From Chthoniobacterales bacterium (GTDB taxonomy: Bacteria; Verrucomicrobiota; Verrucomicrobiia; Chthoniobacterales; UBA10450): 6,774 bases of DNA. Both the position numbers and the translations under genes were made by a program. This document shows, piece after piece, positions 1 to 4,983 of the stretch (position 1 is its first letter; every line of letters starts with the position of its first letter). Where the stretch lies: the NCBI GenBank assembly GCA_013812515.1, contig JACCTI010000293.1:1-6774 (forward strand). Reading direction: 5' to 3'. Under the pieces are notes generated by a model. The model made no database searches, had not been told where the DNA came from, and saw only the letters and a list, made by a program, of their open reading frames with translations.

Positions 1-1
1 C

Positions 2-178
2 TTCCGCAAACGGACCGAAGAAGAACAGCGCTTCTACGAGATCAAGCCCGCGCAACGCTGGACGATGGCCGCGATGTATTTCGGCCTGATCGCCGCGCTC
101 GTCTTCGGTATGCACGTCGCCCTCGCCGAATTGCAAGGCCACGGCATCCATCCGAAAACGCGGACACAGGTGCAATAA
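2..178 (+). CDS. C-terminal end of a membrane protein, possibly a site-2 protease (M50) family member (5' truncated)
   Basis: The frame is open from the window edge and stops at TAA 176-178, giving the last 58 residues of a longer protein. It starts with a charged segment (RKRTEEEQRF), then KPAQRW, then one hydrophobic helix at about residues 22-40 (MAAMYFGLIAALVFGMHVAL), and ends in a short polar tail. A charged linker, an aromatic residue and a last membrane helix near the C-terminus are what I recall from the ends of bacterial site-2 protease (peptidase M50) proteins. The HExxH and LDG catalytic motifs would lie upstream, so this is a family guess only. It could equally be another multi-pass membrane protein. 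The frame itself is strongly supported: the diverged copy about 300 bases downstream differs largely at third codon positions, the mark of past selection on the protein. Confidence 0.6.
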   Translation, partial: FRKRTEEEQRFYEIKPAQRWTMAAMYFGLIAALVFGMHVALAELQGHGIHPKTRTQVQ

Positions 179-209
179 AAGCGCTCCGGCACCAGCCGTT
201 AAAACGGGG

Positions 210-230
210 CATCGTAAGCCGATTACGATG
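210..230 (+). terminator. Hairpin after the first gene end, candidate terminator
   Basis: An 8-bp perfect inverted repeat pairs CATCGTAA at 210-217 with TTACGATG at 223-230 around a 5-base loop. It begins 31 bases after the stop codon of the partial membrane-protein gene. The stem is kept in the duplicated copy while the loop and flanks differ, which suggests the structure mattered. No T-run follows, so a classical Rho-independent terminator is not supported; an mRNA 3'-end stabiliser or a protein-binding palindrome is equally possible. Confidence 0.35.
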
Positions 231-261
231 GATGTACCTTGCTGTTCATTGTCAGCTGCAA

Positions 262-304
262 GCAGCGTAATCGTGATGATATACGTGAGTCACGTATACG
301 CTGC
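262..304. repeat. Nested palindromes at the duplication junction
   Basis: TATACGTGA (280-288) and TCACGTATA (290-298) form a perfect 9-bp inverted repeat around a single base, G289. A second pairing is possible between GCAGCGTA (262-269) and TACGCTGC (297-304), which overlaps the first. The right arm ends exactly where similarity to the first copy begins (about 303-304). It could be the scar of a mobile element or recombination event, or a dimeric regulator site; the sequence does not decide. Confidence 0.6.
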
Positions 305-474
305 AAACGGACCGAAGAAGAACAGCGCTTTTACAAAATCAAGCCCGCACAACGCTGGACGATGGCCGCGATGTATTTAGGCCTGATCGCCGCACTCGTG
401 TTCCGCATGCACGTCGCCCTCGCGCAATTGCAAGGGCACGGCATCCATCCCGAAATGCTCCGCAGGTGCAGTAA
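302..474 (+). pseudogene. Frameshifted second copy of the membrane-protein C-terminus
   Basis: This stretch reads KRTEEEQRFYKIKPAQRW, then a membrane helix (about 360-420) nearly identical to that of the upstream gene end, then LQGHGIHP. After that it has one base fewer than the first copy (between 451 and 461). The equivalent stop TAA (472-474) is therefore out of frame, and the frame runs on to 529. The hydrophobic helix has acquired an arginine in place of a glycine (FGMHV to FRMHV). No start codon or upstream part of the gene is joined to it. An ATG at 239 opens the same frame, but the leader is not recognisable protein. I read it as an inactive fragment. A read-through peptide of 96 residues from ATG 239 cannot be excluded but has no support. 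Confidence 0.75.
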
Positions 475-522
475 GCGAAGGCGATCCGGCACCAGCCGTT
501 CGAATAGTTCCAAACAGAGCAT

Positions 523-541
523 ATCGTAAACCGCTTACGAT
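523..541 (+). terminator. Second-copy hairpin, candidate terminator
   Basis: ATCGTAA (523-529) pairs with TTACGAT (535-541) around a 5-base loop. It is the counterpart of the 210-230 hairpin after the first gene copy. Loop and flanks have changed while the 7-bp core stem is intact. There is no T-tract, so the terminator label is tentative. Confidence 0.3.
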
Positions 542-629
542 GCATATCTCCTGCGCATGGAATCGAGGGGCGAGGTCAGCCTGAGTTCGACGATCGAAAA
601 CGGATCTTACGAAAATCCGCAAAGCAGAC

Positions 630-894
630 TCAACAGGCCATGACCTGCAGGAGGAGTTCGCCCTTTAGAAGGGAGGGCCGGGGAACCGCCTGAACGCGAG
701 ATTGATGGTTTTGCGAAACAAGCGCATTCATGGAGAGCGTGATCGGAGCGCTCCCCCGCTCGTGCATCTCGTCAAGCAGCGTCACGAGGCCAAAGTGCTT
801 TGTTGAACGGCTCGCCGCGGAGTTCGTTTGCGAGCATGCCGCAGTGACCCGTCACCGCGGCTTCGCCTTCGTCTCGGGACCAAACGGTGGACAT
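630..894 (-). pseudogene. Possible frameshifted gene remnant, unrecognised
   Basis: Read on the minus strand from ATG 892-894, the frame gives MSTVWSRDEGEAAVTGHC, then LANELRGEPFNK, then quickly hits a stop near 772. Shifting by one base in the short A-run near 797-800 continues it as HFGLVTLLDEMHERG and ITLSMNALVSQ, ending at TGA 630-632. Both halves have GC-rich third codon positions and ordinary protein composition, so I infer one coding frame broken by a single-base insertion. The second half loosely resembles the early part of polysaccharide-deacetylase-like domains (a 'GL..LLDEM...G...T.SMNA' pattern), but this is too weak to name. There is no clear ribosome-binding site. It may also be chance open sequence; the reading depends on judgement by eye. 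Confidence 0.3.
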
Positions 895-964
895 TGGAAA
901 CTCGCGACTTTTCGAATCAAATTCTGGTTCGATGGCAAACCGGGCCGACTGAAGTGCCGCAAGA

Positions 965-1279
965 TTACTCTCCTTCCTGGACGCTCGAACCCGCGGGTCC
1001 AGCGAAGTCGAGATACCTCTCGTCAATCTTTCGTTTCAGCTCCTGCAGCCGCCGCGAGTGCGGATATCGCTTGCAGTAACTGGTGACGTCGTCGCGCAAG
1101 GCATTTATTAGTCGGCGTTCAGCGGGCCGCGTTGGCCATTATTCCACCAGTCGAGCTCTTGCGTAAAGTATGTGAGCGGGATAGGCGTCCTCCGGGCGCT
1201 TTTCGATTTGATCGATCAGAATCTTGCACGCCTCATCTCGCAGAACTGTCGCCTCGTGCAACTTGTGGGAAGCGGCAGC
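965..1279 (-). pseudogene. Decayed C-terminal fragment with an in-frame stop
   Basis: On the minus strand a frame runs from about 1279 to TAA 965-967 and looks coding: ATVLRDEACKILIDQIEK, DAYPAHILYARARLVE, then an in-frame TAA at 1139-1141, then WPTRP, RLINALRDDV, RYPHSRRLQELKRKIDERYL and a short tail. Upstream the same frame meets another stop at 1280-1282 and no longer resembles protein. The helical, charged pattern with 'A.KIL..QI....DAYP.H' and a closing 'HPRS..L..LK' type element is reminiscent of the C-terminal helical-repeat ends of some SIR2-like or NTPase defence proteins. That is a memory-based resemblance only. With two stops and no start, it cannot make a full protein. What else it could be: a misread non-coding stretch. 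Confidence 0.4.
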
Positions 1280-1363
1280 TTATTTGTAGGCCGTTAATTG
1301 TTTCCAACCGCATGTCGTCGGGTGGTTGTGCGTGGGTTCGTTCAACACTAGGCCCACGGCAAC

Positions 1364-1395
1364 AAAAAAGCCCACGAACTCTGCAGTTCGCGGGC
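1364..1395 (-). terminator. Rho-independent terminator of the glycine-zipper gene
   Basis: On the minus strand GCCCGCGAACT (1395-1385) pairs with AGTTCGTGGGC (1380-1370) around a 4-base loop. The stem is 11 bp with one G-T wobble, followed directly by six T (1369-1364). It lies 25 bases after the stop of the glycine-zipper gene, the expected position. This is the most convincing terminator in the window. Confidence 0.9.
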
Positions 1396-1419
1396 CGTTG
1401 ATTTGTTTCCTACTTAAGC

Positions 1420-1920
1420 TTACCGACCATCGCCGTCCGCGTCGCCCGGAAGCGCGCGTTCCACTTTGTGCCAGGCTGCTTTAGAAGCGTGTTTGGCATC
1501 GGACCAAGCCAGACTCGAGCTGCCCTTGCCTTGGTCGTAGTCTCTCTCGAGGTCATTCTCAACGTCATCCCATTTCCTGCCGGCGTACTTGCCGTAGCCA
1601 GTGTAGCCCGTCCGATAGGCGGGTTCGTATTGATCGTAATCCAAGTCCCGATTGACATAGGACTCGTCGCGGTAGTTGTCGCGCCAGTAAGCGTTTTCCG
1701 CGGTGGGATCGATCATCTCGGCCACCCCTTTGCCGGCGTAACCGCCGGCGACGGCGCCGATTGCTGCCCCGACCACGGCTCCCACGGGACCTGCCACTGC
1801 CCCAATGGCCGCGCCTGTTGCGCCACCACCAGCTGCCCCGACACCGGTTCCCACTGGGTGAGAGCCGGGAGCGCCGGTGATTGGATCTCGATTTGCATCT
1901 CTGTCTTTGTCTGTATTCAT
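1420..1920 (-). CDS. Small glycine-zipper protein
   Basis: This 166-residue protein starts MNTDKDRDANRDPITGAPG, followed at residues 23-66 by a Gly/Ala-rich stretch with repeated small-xxx-small spacing (GAAIGAVAGPVGAVVGAAIG). Such glycine zippers form closely packed membrane or oligomeric helices. A tyrosine- and charge-rich middle follows (YWRDNYRDESY near 78-88; YRTGYTGYGKY near 102-112), then a helical end with AWSDAKHASKAAWHKVE and an acidic tail (GDADGDGR). I recall similar stand-alone proteins in soil and water bacteria, often beside stress-related genes; their function is unknown. I chose ATG 1918-1920 because AGAAGA precedes it at suitable spacing and the protein pattern begins there. 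The frame is open further upstream to 1986, but that extension is arginine-rich and unlike the family. It has no signal peptide. It is a single-gene unit with its own terminator, flanked by degraded sequence. Confidence 0.85.
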   Translation of the reverse strand: MNTDKDRDANRDPITGAPGSHPVGTGVGAAGGGATGAAIGAVAGPVGAVVGAAIGAVAGGYAGKGVAEMIDPTAENAYWRDNYRDESYVNRDLDYDQYEPAYRTGYTGYGKYAGRKWDDVENDLERDYDQGKGSSSLAWSDAKHASKAAWHKVERALPGDADGDGR

Positions 1921-1998
1921 AGTTTTCTTCTGGTTCGGACACAGAACTATCGGGCGGCTGCGACCATTCGGCTCCCTCCGCTGCAATTAAACTGCATG

Positions 1999-2031
1999 GG
2001 CGCCTAGGTCGCGTTGAATTTCCTTGGCGCC
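1999..2031. promoter_or_regulatory. Inverted repeat upstream of the glycine-zipper gene
   Basis: GGCGCCTAGG (1999-2008) and CCTTGGCGCC (2022-2031) form 10-bp arms with one mismatch around 13 bases. The centre lies about 95 bases upstream of the glycine-zipper start. Its position suggests an operator or a transcript-leader hairpin. No confident -35/-10 pair could be chosen nearby; a TTTAAT on the minus strand (about 1986-1991) is a weak -10 candidate. Confidence 0.4.
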
Positions 2032-2100
2032 GCGCTCGGCACATTCAGGCGCTAACGACTACAGACACGCACGCCGCTGAAGTGGACGCTGCCCACTCAC

Positions 2101-2130
2101 CGCAGCGAACGGCTTCACTGCGCCATTTTT
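2101..2130 (+). terminator. Orphan plus-strand terminator-like hairpin
   Basis: CGCAG (2101-2105) pairs with CTGCG (2118-2122) and GAA (2107-2109) with TTC (2114-2116). That makes an 8-bp stem with one C-A mismatch and a 4-base loop, followed by CCA and five T (2126-2130). It has the form of an intrinsic terminator on the plus strand, yet no plus-strand gene that I can support ends just before it. It may belong to a lost gene, or close a transcript antisense to the glycine-zipper gene. Confidence 0.35.
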
Positions 2131-2451
2131 ATGACCTTGGATTCAACGGGCGCCCCACAGCTTGTTGCCGCTTATCCCCGAAGCGAAGCTGATTACTGCG
2201 AGGTAGTTTCAACACACCCAAATCCACAGCATTCAACCCGTCTGATCGGAAGCTCTTGCAGGAAGCTCGATCTGCGTGAACCCATCGCAGGGCACATTCC
2301 AATGCCAGCAAACGCCGCCTGATTAGCGCTGCCGGCCAGCGGCAGAGGGCGTCCTCCCTGATGTCCGGGTAGTCGTTTTAAAAATTACTACTCGCGCCTC
2401 CGGCCGCTAACCGGAAGAATTTGTTCAAACCGCTGTGATCTTTTTCATCGA
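2131..2451. other. Non-coding gap with one AT-rich palindrome
   Basis: I find no gene here. Short open frames exist on both strands (about 60 codons each) but have no coding look or start signal. The one structured element is at 2369-2391: GTAGT and ACTAC flank a TTTT/AAAA core, giving a nearly complete 23-base palindrome that is AT-rich within GC-rich surroundings. It sits about 90-110 bases upstream of the exported-protein gene, so a promoter-region operator is possible. Confidence 0.4.
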
Positions 2452-2481
2452 ATGGCAAGCGGATCGTGCCATGATCGCCGG

Positions 2482-3107
2482 ATGCTGCGTAGATGTTGGA
2501 TGCTGTTCTTCCTGCCATTCGCCGGCGACCTGCAGGCGATCACGATCGAGAGTTTTGCCATTGGATTTGCGAACGAGACGCGCGGCTTTTGAGGTGTTGT
2601 ATTTCAGTATGGCGCGCCGGAAGAGCGAATCGCCTCCGTTGTACTGGAGATGCCTGGAGAGGGTTCTTCGACTTCGATAGCGTAGGCAACTATCAGAATC
2701 AGACCCCGCCAATTTTCGACGCTGGATCGAGTTCTGGTTTGAACGCTGTTCAAATTTTCTTTTTAATCGCTTGTCCAAATCCCAAAATTGTGGAGATGGC
2801 ATTCGCTCCTGACGCATTCGCGCCAGGGGACCGACTGCAGTTCGCCGCGGATATCGACGGCCTCGGTAGCAAACTTGGCGGGACGCTTGGCGCTTTTCAG
2901 GGTGTGCAAATCACCGTCACACTCTCTGACGGGCGGACAGGCGTGGCGAACTTCAGAACCGACACCTCTGTCGCCTCAAACGCGACTGTACACATTGCTC
3001 CCTCTGTCGTCCCAGAAACTGGTAGCACCCTCACGCTACTTCTCTGTGGAGGGCTGATCGTGTGCGCTTGCCACTTCGCTCGGATCGGCGCCCGAAGCCG
3101 CGCCTGA
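2482..3107 (+). pseudogene. VPDSG/PEP-CTERM-type exported protein gene, broken by a stop and a frameshift
   Basis: Starting at ATG 2482 the frame encodes a signal-peptide-like start (MLRRCWMLFFLPFAG, likely cleaved after LQA), then ITIESFAIGF. An in-frame TGA interrupts it at 2590-2592. The same frame continues with GVVFQYGAPEERIASVVLEM. At the G-run 2661-2663 one base is missing: protein-like sequence resumes in another frame as FFDFDSVGNYQNQ and FDAGSSSGLNAVQI, and runs to TGA 3105-3107. The middle holds DIDGLGSKLGG and a beta-rich ITVTLSDGRTGVANF. The end is a complete sorting signal: VPETGST (3009-3029), a hydrophobic helix (TLTLLLCGGLIVC) and a basic tail (RIGARSRA). In the VPDSG/PEP-CTERM class this signal directs exosortase-dependent processing at the cell envelope. 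The lesions make it a probable pseudogene, or a live gene with sequence errors. An in-frame ATG at 2452 is an alternative start but spoils the signal peptide. Confidence 0.8.
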
Positions 3108-3319
3108 GTTACGCGTTCACGCCGTATTTCGCGAATCGCACTTACGAAGCGTCCGTGTCTCACAAATCTGCATTCGCTTCGTGGAGTTCCTGTTCGTGTC
3201 GAGGGAGGGCGATCGGTTCCGCTTCTGAGGCTGCGGCATCGGGGGCTCGCGGGCGCTTCGCGTGAGCCGACACTGAGGGTACATCGTCGACCGACCGCGC
3301 AGGCCAGAAGCTTCACACG
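3108..3319. other. Convergent intergenic region with no gene
   Basis: This gap separates the plus-strand exported-protein remnant from the end of minus-strand purH. Open frames on both strands are arginine/serine-rich and look accidental. One bulged hairpin pairs GCTCGCG (3245-3251) with CGCG-T-GAGC (3259-3267). It has no T-run in either direction, so I do not call it a terminator. Confidence 0.5.
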
Positions 3320-3337
3320 GAGAGGTCGGCGCCTCTC
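3320..3337 (-). terminator. Hairpin just after the purH stop codon, weak terminator candidate
   Basis: GAGAGG (3320-3325) and CCTCTC (3332-3337) form a 6-bp perfect stem with a 6-base loop. It begins 4 bases downstream of the purH stop in the direction of transcription. No T-tract follows on the minus strand, so it may only protect the mRNA end. Confidence 0.35.
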
Positions 3338-3341
3338 AGAT

Positions 3342-4871
3342 TCAATGCCGGAAATGGCGAACGCCGGTGAAGATCATCGTCATGTTGCGCTCGTTCGCCG
3401 CCGCGATTACTTCCTCGTCTCGCACCGATCCCCCCGGCTGAATCGCCGCCGTCGCGCCCGCATCGGCTGCGGCAAGCAGGCCGTCGGCGAACGGGAAGAA
3501 GGCGTCGCTCGCGACGGCGCTTCCGCCTAACGAGAGACCCGCTTCCTGCGCTTTCCACACCGCAATGCGCGAGGCGTCGACGCGCGACATCTGCCCCGCG
3601 CCAACCCCCAGCGTGCGATCCGCGCCCGCATAGACTATCGCATTCGACTTCACGTGCTTGACCACGCGCCAGGCGAAGATCATTGCCGCCAGCTCCGCCT
3701 CGGTTGGGCGCCGTTTCGTGACAACTTTCCTCGCAGATTCAACCGGATCGGCCAGGTCCCTATCCTGCACGAGCACGCCGCCGCAAACGGACCGTATGTC
3801 CGAAGCGGCTTTCTGCGGTGATGTGACAGGCAAAGCCCGGATCAAGCGCAGGTTCTTTTTCTTTTGAAAGAGCGCGCGGGCTCCCGGCGCAAAATCAGGC
3901 GCGATGATCACTTCGCTGAAGATCTCGCTGATCGCTTTCGCAAGTGCATCCGTGATGGGGCGATTGCAGATAATGATTCCCCCAAAGGGAGCCTGCTTGT
4001 CCGTCGCAAAAGCCTTTTCCCAGGCAGCGCGCAAATCTTCATCTGTCCCGACACCGCACGGGTTTGTGTGTTTCAGAATCGCGACCGCGGGCCCGTCGAA
4101 TTCGCCGATCAGGTTCGTCGCCGCGCTGATATCCAGGATGTTATTAAACGAAAGCTCCTTGCCGTGAAGCTTCTCGAAGCATTCATCGAAGTCGCCATAG
4201 AGGGCTGCGCGTTGATGCGGGTTCTCGCCGTAGCGCAGTCGGGTGACGAGCGGCAGGGAGAGTGAGAAGGAAGCGTCCGTCGTTTGTTTCTGGTTCAGGA
4301 AATTCCCAATCCTCCGATCGTACTCTGATGTTTTGAAGAATGCTTTAATAGCGAGCCGCTCGCGCAAACGCAGCGTGGTCGCACCTTCATTGTCCTTCAT
4401 CGTCTCGAGCACGGTGGCGTAATCCGAGGGATCGACCACGATGGTAACAGCCTCGTAGTTCTTCGCCGCGCTCCGGATCATGGAAGGACCGCCGATGTCG
4501 ATTTGCTCGATCGCTTCCGCCAAAGTCACGCCCGGCTGCGCGATGGTCGCTTCGAAGGGGTAAAGGTTCACCACCACGAGATCGATCGGCTGAAAGCCGT
4601 GCTCTTGTGCCTCTCGCTCGTGCAAGGCATTGCCGCGTTTATAGAGCAAGCCGCCATGGACCCGTGGGTGGAGCGTTTTCACGCGTCCCTCGAGCACTTC
4701 AGGAAAATCTGTGAAGCTCGAAATGTCGCGCACCGGCACCCCTTGTTTGCGCAAGAGCTCAGCGGTGCCGCCGGTCGAAATGATGTCGACGCCTTGTTTT
4801 TCAAGCGAACGCGCAAACTCCGCCACGCCCGTTTTGTCTGAAACGGAGATGAGCGCGCGGCGGATTTTCAT
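3342..4871 (-). CDS. purH: PurH, bifunctional AICAR formyltransferase / IMP cyclohydrolase
   Basis: PurH carries out the last two steps of IMP synthesis in the cytoplasm: transfer of a formyl group from 10-formyl-tetrahydrofolate to AICAR, then ring closure to IMP. The 509 residues match the family's usual 510-530. The N-terminal IMP cyclohydrolase (MGS-like) domain, about 1-195, shows ALISVSDKTG (6-15), STGGTAELL (32-40) and FPEVLEGRVKTLHPRVHGGL (56-75). The formyltransferase domain follows, with RYGENPHQ (213-220), LSFNNILDISAA (240-251), the catalytic Lys-His pair in KHTNPCGVG (267-275), FGGII, VKSNAIV (407-413), GAGQMSR (424-430), FFPFADG (458-464) and QPGGSVRD (478-485). It ends in the typical GVRHFRH. 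I chose ATG 4869-4871 because MKIRRALISVSDKTG is the standard family start; the open extension to 5081 is not family-like. No clear Shine-Dalgarno sequence precedes it. It looks intact and functional, 112 bases after the AraC-type gene. Confidence 0.98.
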   Translation of the reverse strand: MKIRRALISVSDKTGVAEFARSLEKQGVDIISTGGTAELLRKQGVPVRDISSFTDFPEVLEGRVKTLHPRVHGGLLYKRGNALHEREAQEHGFQPIDLVVVNLYPFEATIAQPGVTLAEAIEQIDIGGPSMIRSAAKNYEAVTIVVDPSDYATVLETMKDNEGATTLRLRERLAIKAFFKTSEYDRRIGNFLNQKQTTDASFSLSLPLVTRLRYGENPHQRAALYGDFDECFEKLHGKELSFNNILDISAATNLIGEFDGPAVAILKHTNPCGVGTDEDLRAAWEKAFATDKQAPFGGIIICNRPITDALAKAISEIFSEVIIAPDFAPGARALFQKKKNLRLIRALPVTSPQKAASDIRSVCGGVLVQDRDLADPVESARKVVTKRRPTEAELAAMIFAWRVVKHVKSNAIVYAGADRTLGVGAGQMSRVDASRIAVWKAQEAGLSLGGSAVASDAFFPFADGLLAAADAGATAAIQPGGSVRDEEVIAAANERNMTMIFTGVRHFRH

Positions 4872-4905
4872 GAACGGGATGTTGCATGAACCGTTGCGCT
4901 GCGTC

Positions 4906-4945
4906 ACGACGGAAGTCGTTGGAGCGGCGTTTGTGTCAAACGCCG
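4906..4945 (-). promoter_or_regulatory. Two adjacent hairpins in the purH leader
   Basis: CGGCGTTTG (4925-4933) and CAAACGCCG (4937-4945) are perfect 9-bp inverted arms around TGT. ACGAC (4906-4910) and GTCGT (4915-4919) form a second 5-bp stem. Both lie between the AraC-type stop and the purH start, with the strong hairpin 54 bases upstream of the start codon. No T-run follows on the minus strand. Options are an attenuator or mRNA processing hairpin, a Rho-independent-like end of the upstream gene, or a regulator site. I recognise no known purine riboswitch consensus. Confidence 0.5.
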
Positions 4946-4983
4946 ACCGCGGCGCGTTGCAGGCGTATGGGCCCGGCAAACAC

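Larger units (their letters stand above)
7..541 (+). repeat. Imperfect tandem duplication of a gene 3' end with its downstream flank
   Basis: Bases from about 7 to 230 recur at about 304-541. The offset is 297 bases at the left edge, exactly 99 codons. By eye the coding part is roughly 90% identical over its first 150 bases. Differences include ttc/ttt, gcg/gca and ctc/ctg-type third-position changes. Similarity continues past the stop codon: both copies carry ccggcaccagccgtt (186-200 and 486-500) and then a hairpin with a TCGTAA/TTACGA stem. The repeat therefore covers coding and non-coding DNA. That fits a segmental duplication, or a gene end displaced by an inserted and later lost element, better than two unrelated homologous genes. 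Confidence 0.85.

Noticed and set aside
730..1086. A 118-codon plus-strand open frame
   Set aside because: Its composition is Ser/Arg/Pro-rich without domain pattern, and the minus strand in the same place reads better as decayed coding sequence.
1331..1358. Second hairpin CGTGGG (1331-1336) with CCCACG (1353-1358)
   Set aside because: The stem is only 6 bp with a 16-base loop and no T-run. The adjacent 1364-1395 hairpin explains termination better.
1468..2007. A 179-codon open frame on the plus strand, opposite the glycine-zipper gene
   Set aside because: It mirrors the Gly/Ala-rich gene on the other strand and has no family look. The minus-strand gene has a start with a ribosome-binding site, family-like motifs and a terminator.
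2425..2817. A 130-codon minus-strand open frame
   Set aside because: It lies opposite the exported-protein remnant, whose signal peptide and core are recognisable. The minus-strand product is basic and unlike any family I know.
2897..3316. A 139-codon minus-strand open frame after purH
   Set aside because: It is arginine-rich and overlaps the recognised sorting-signal end of the plus-strand gene; no start signal supports it.
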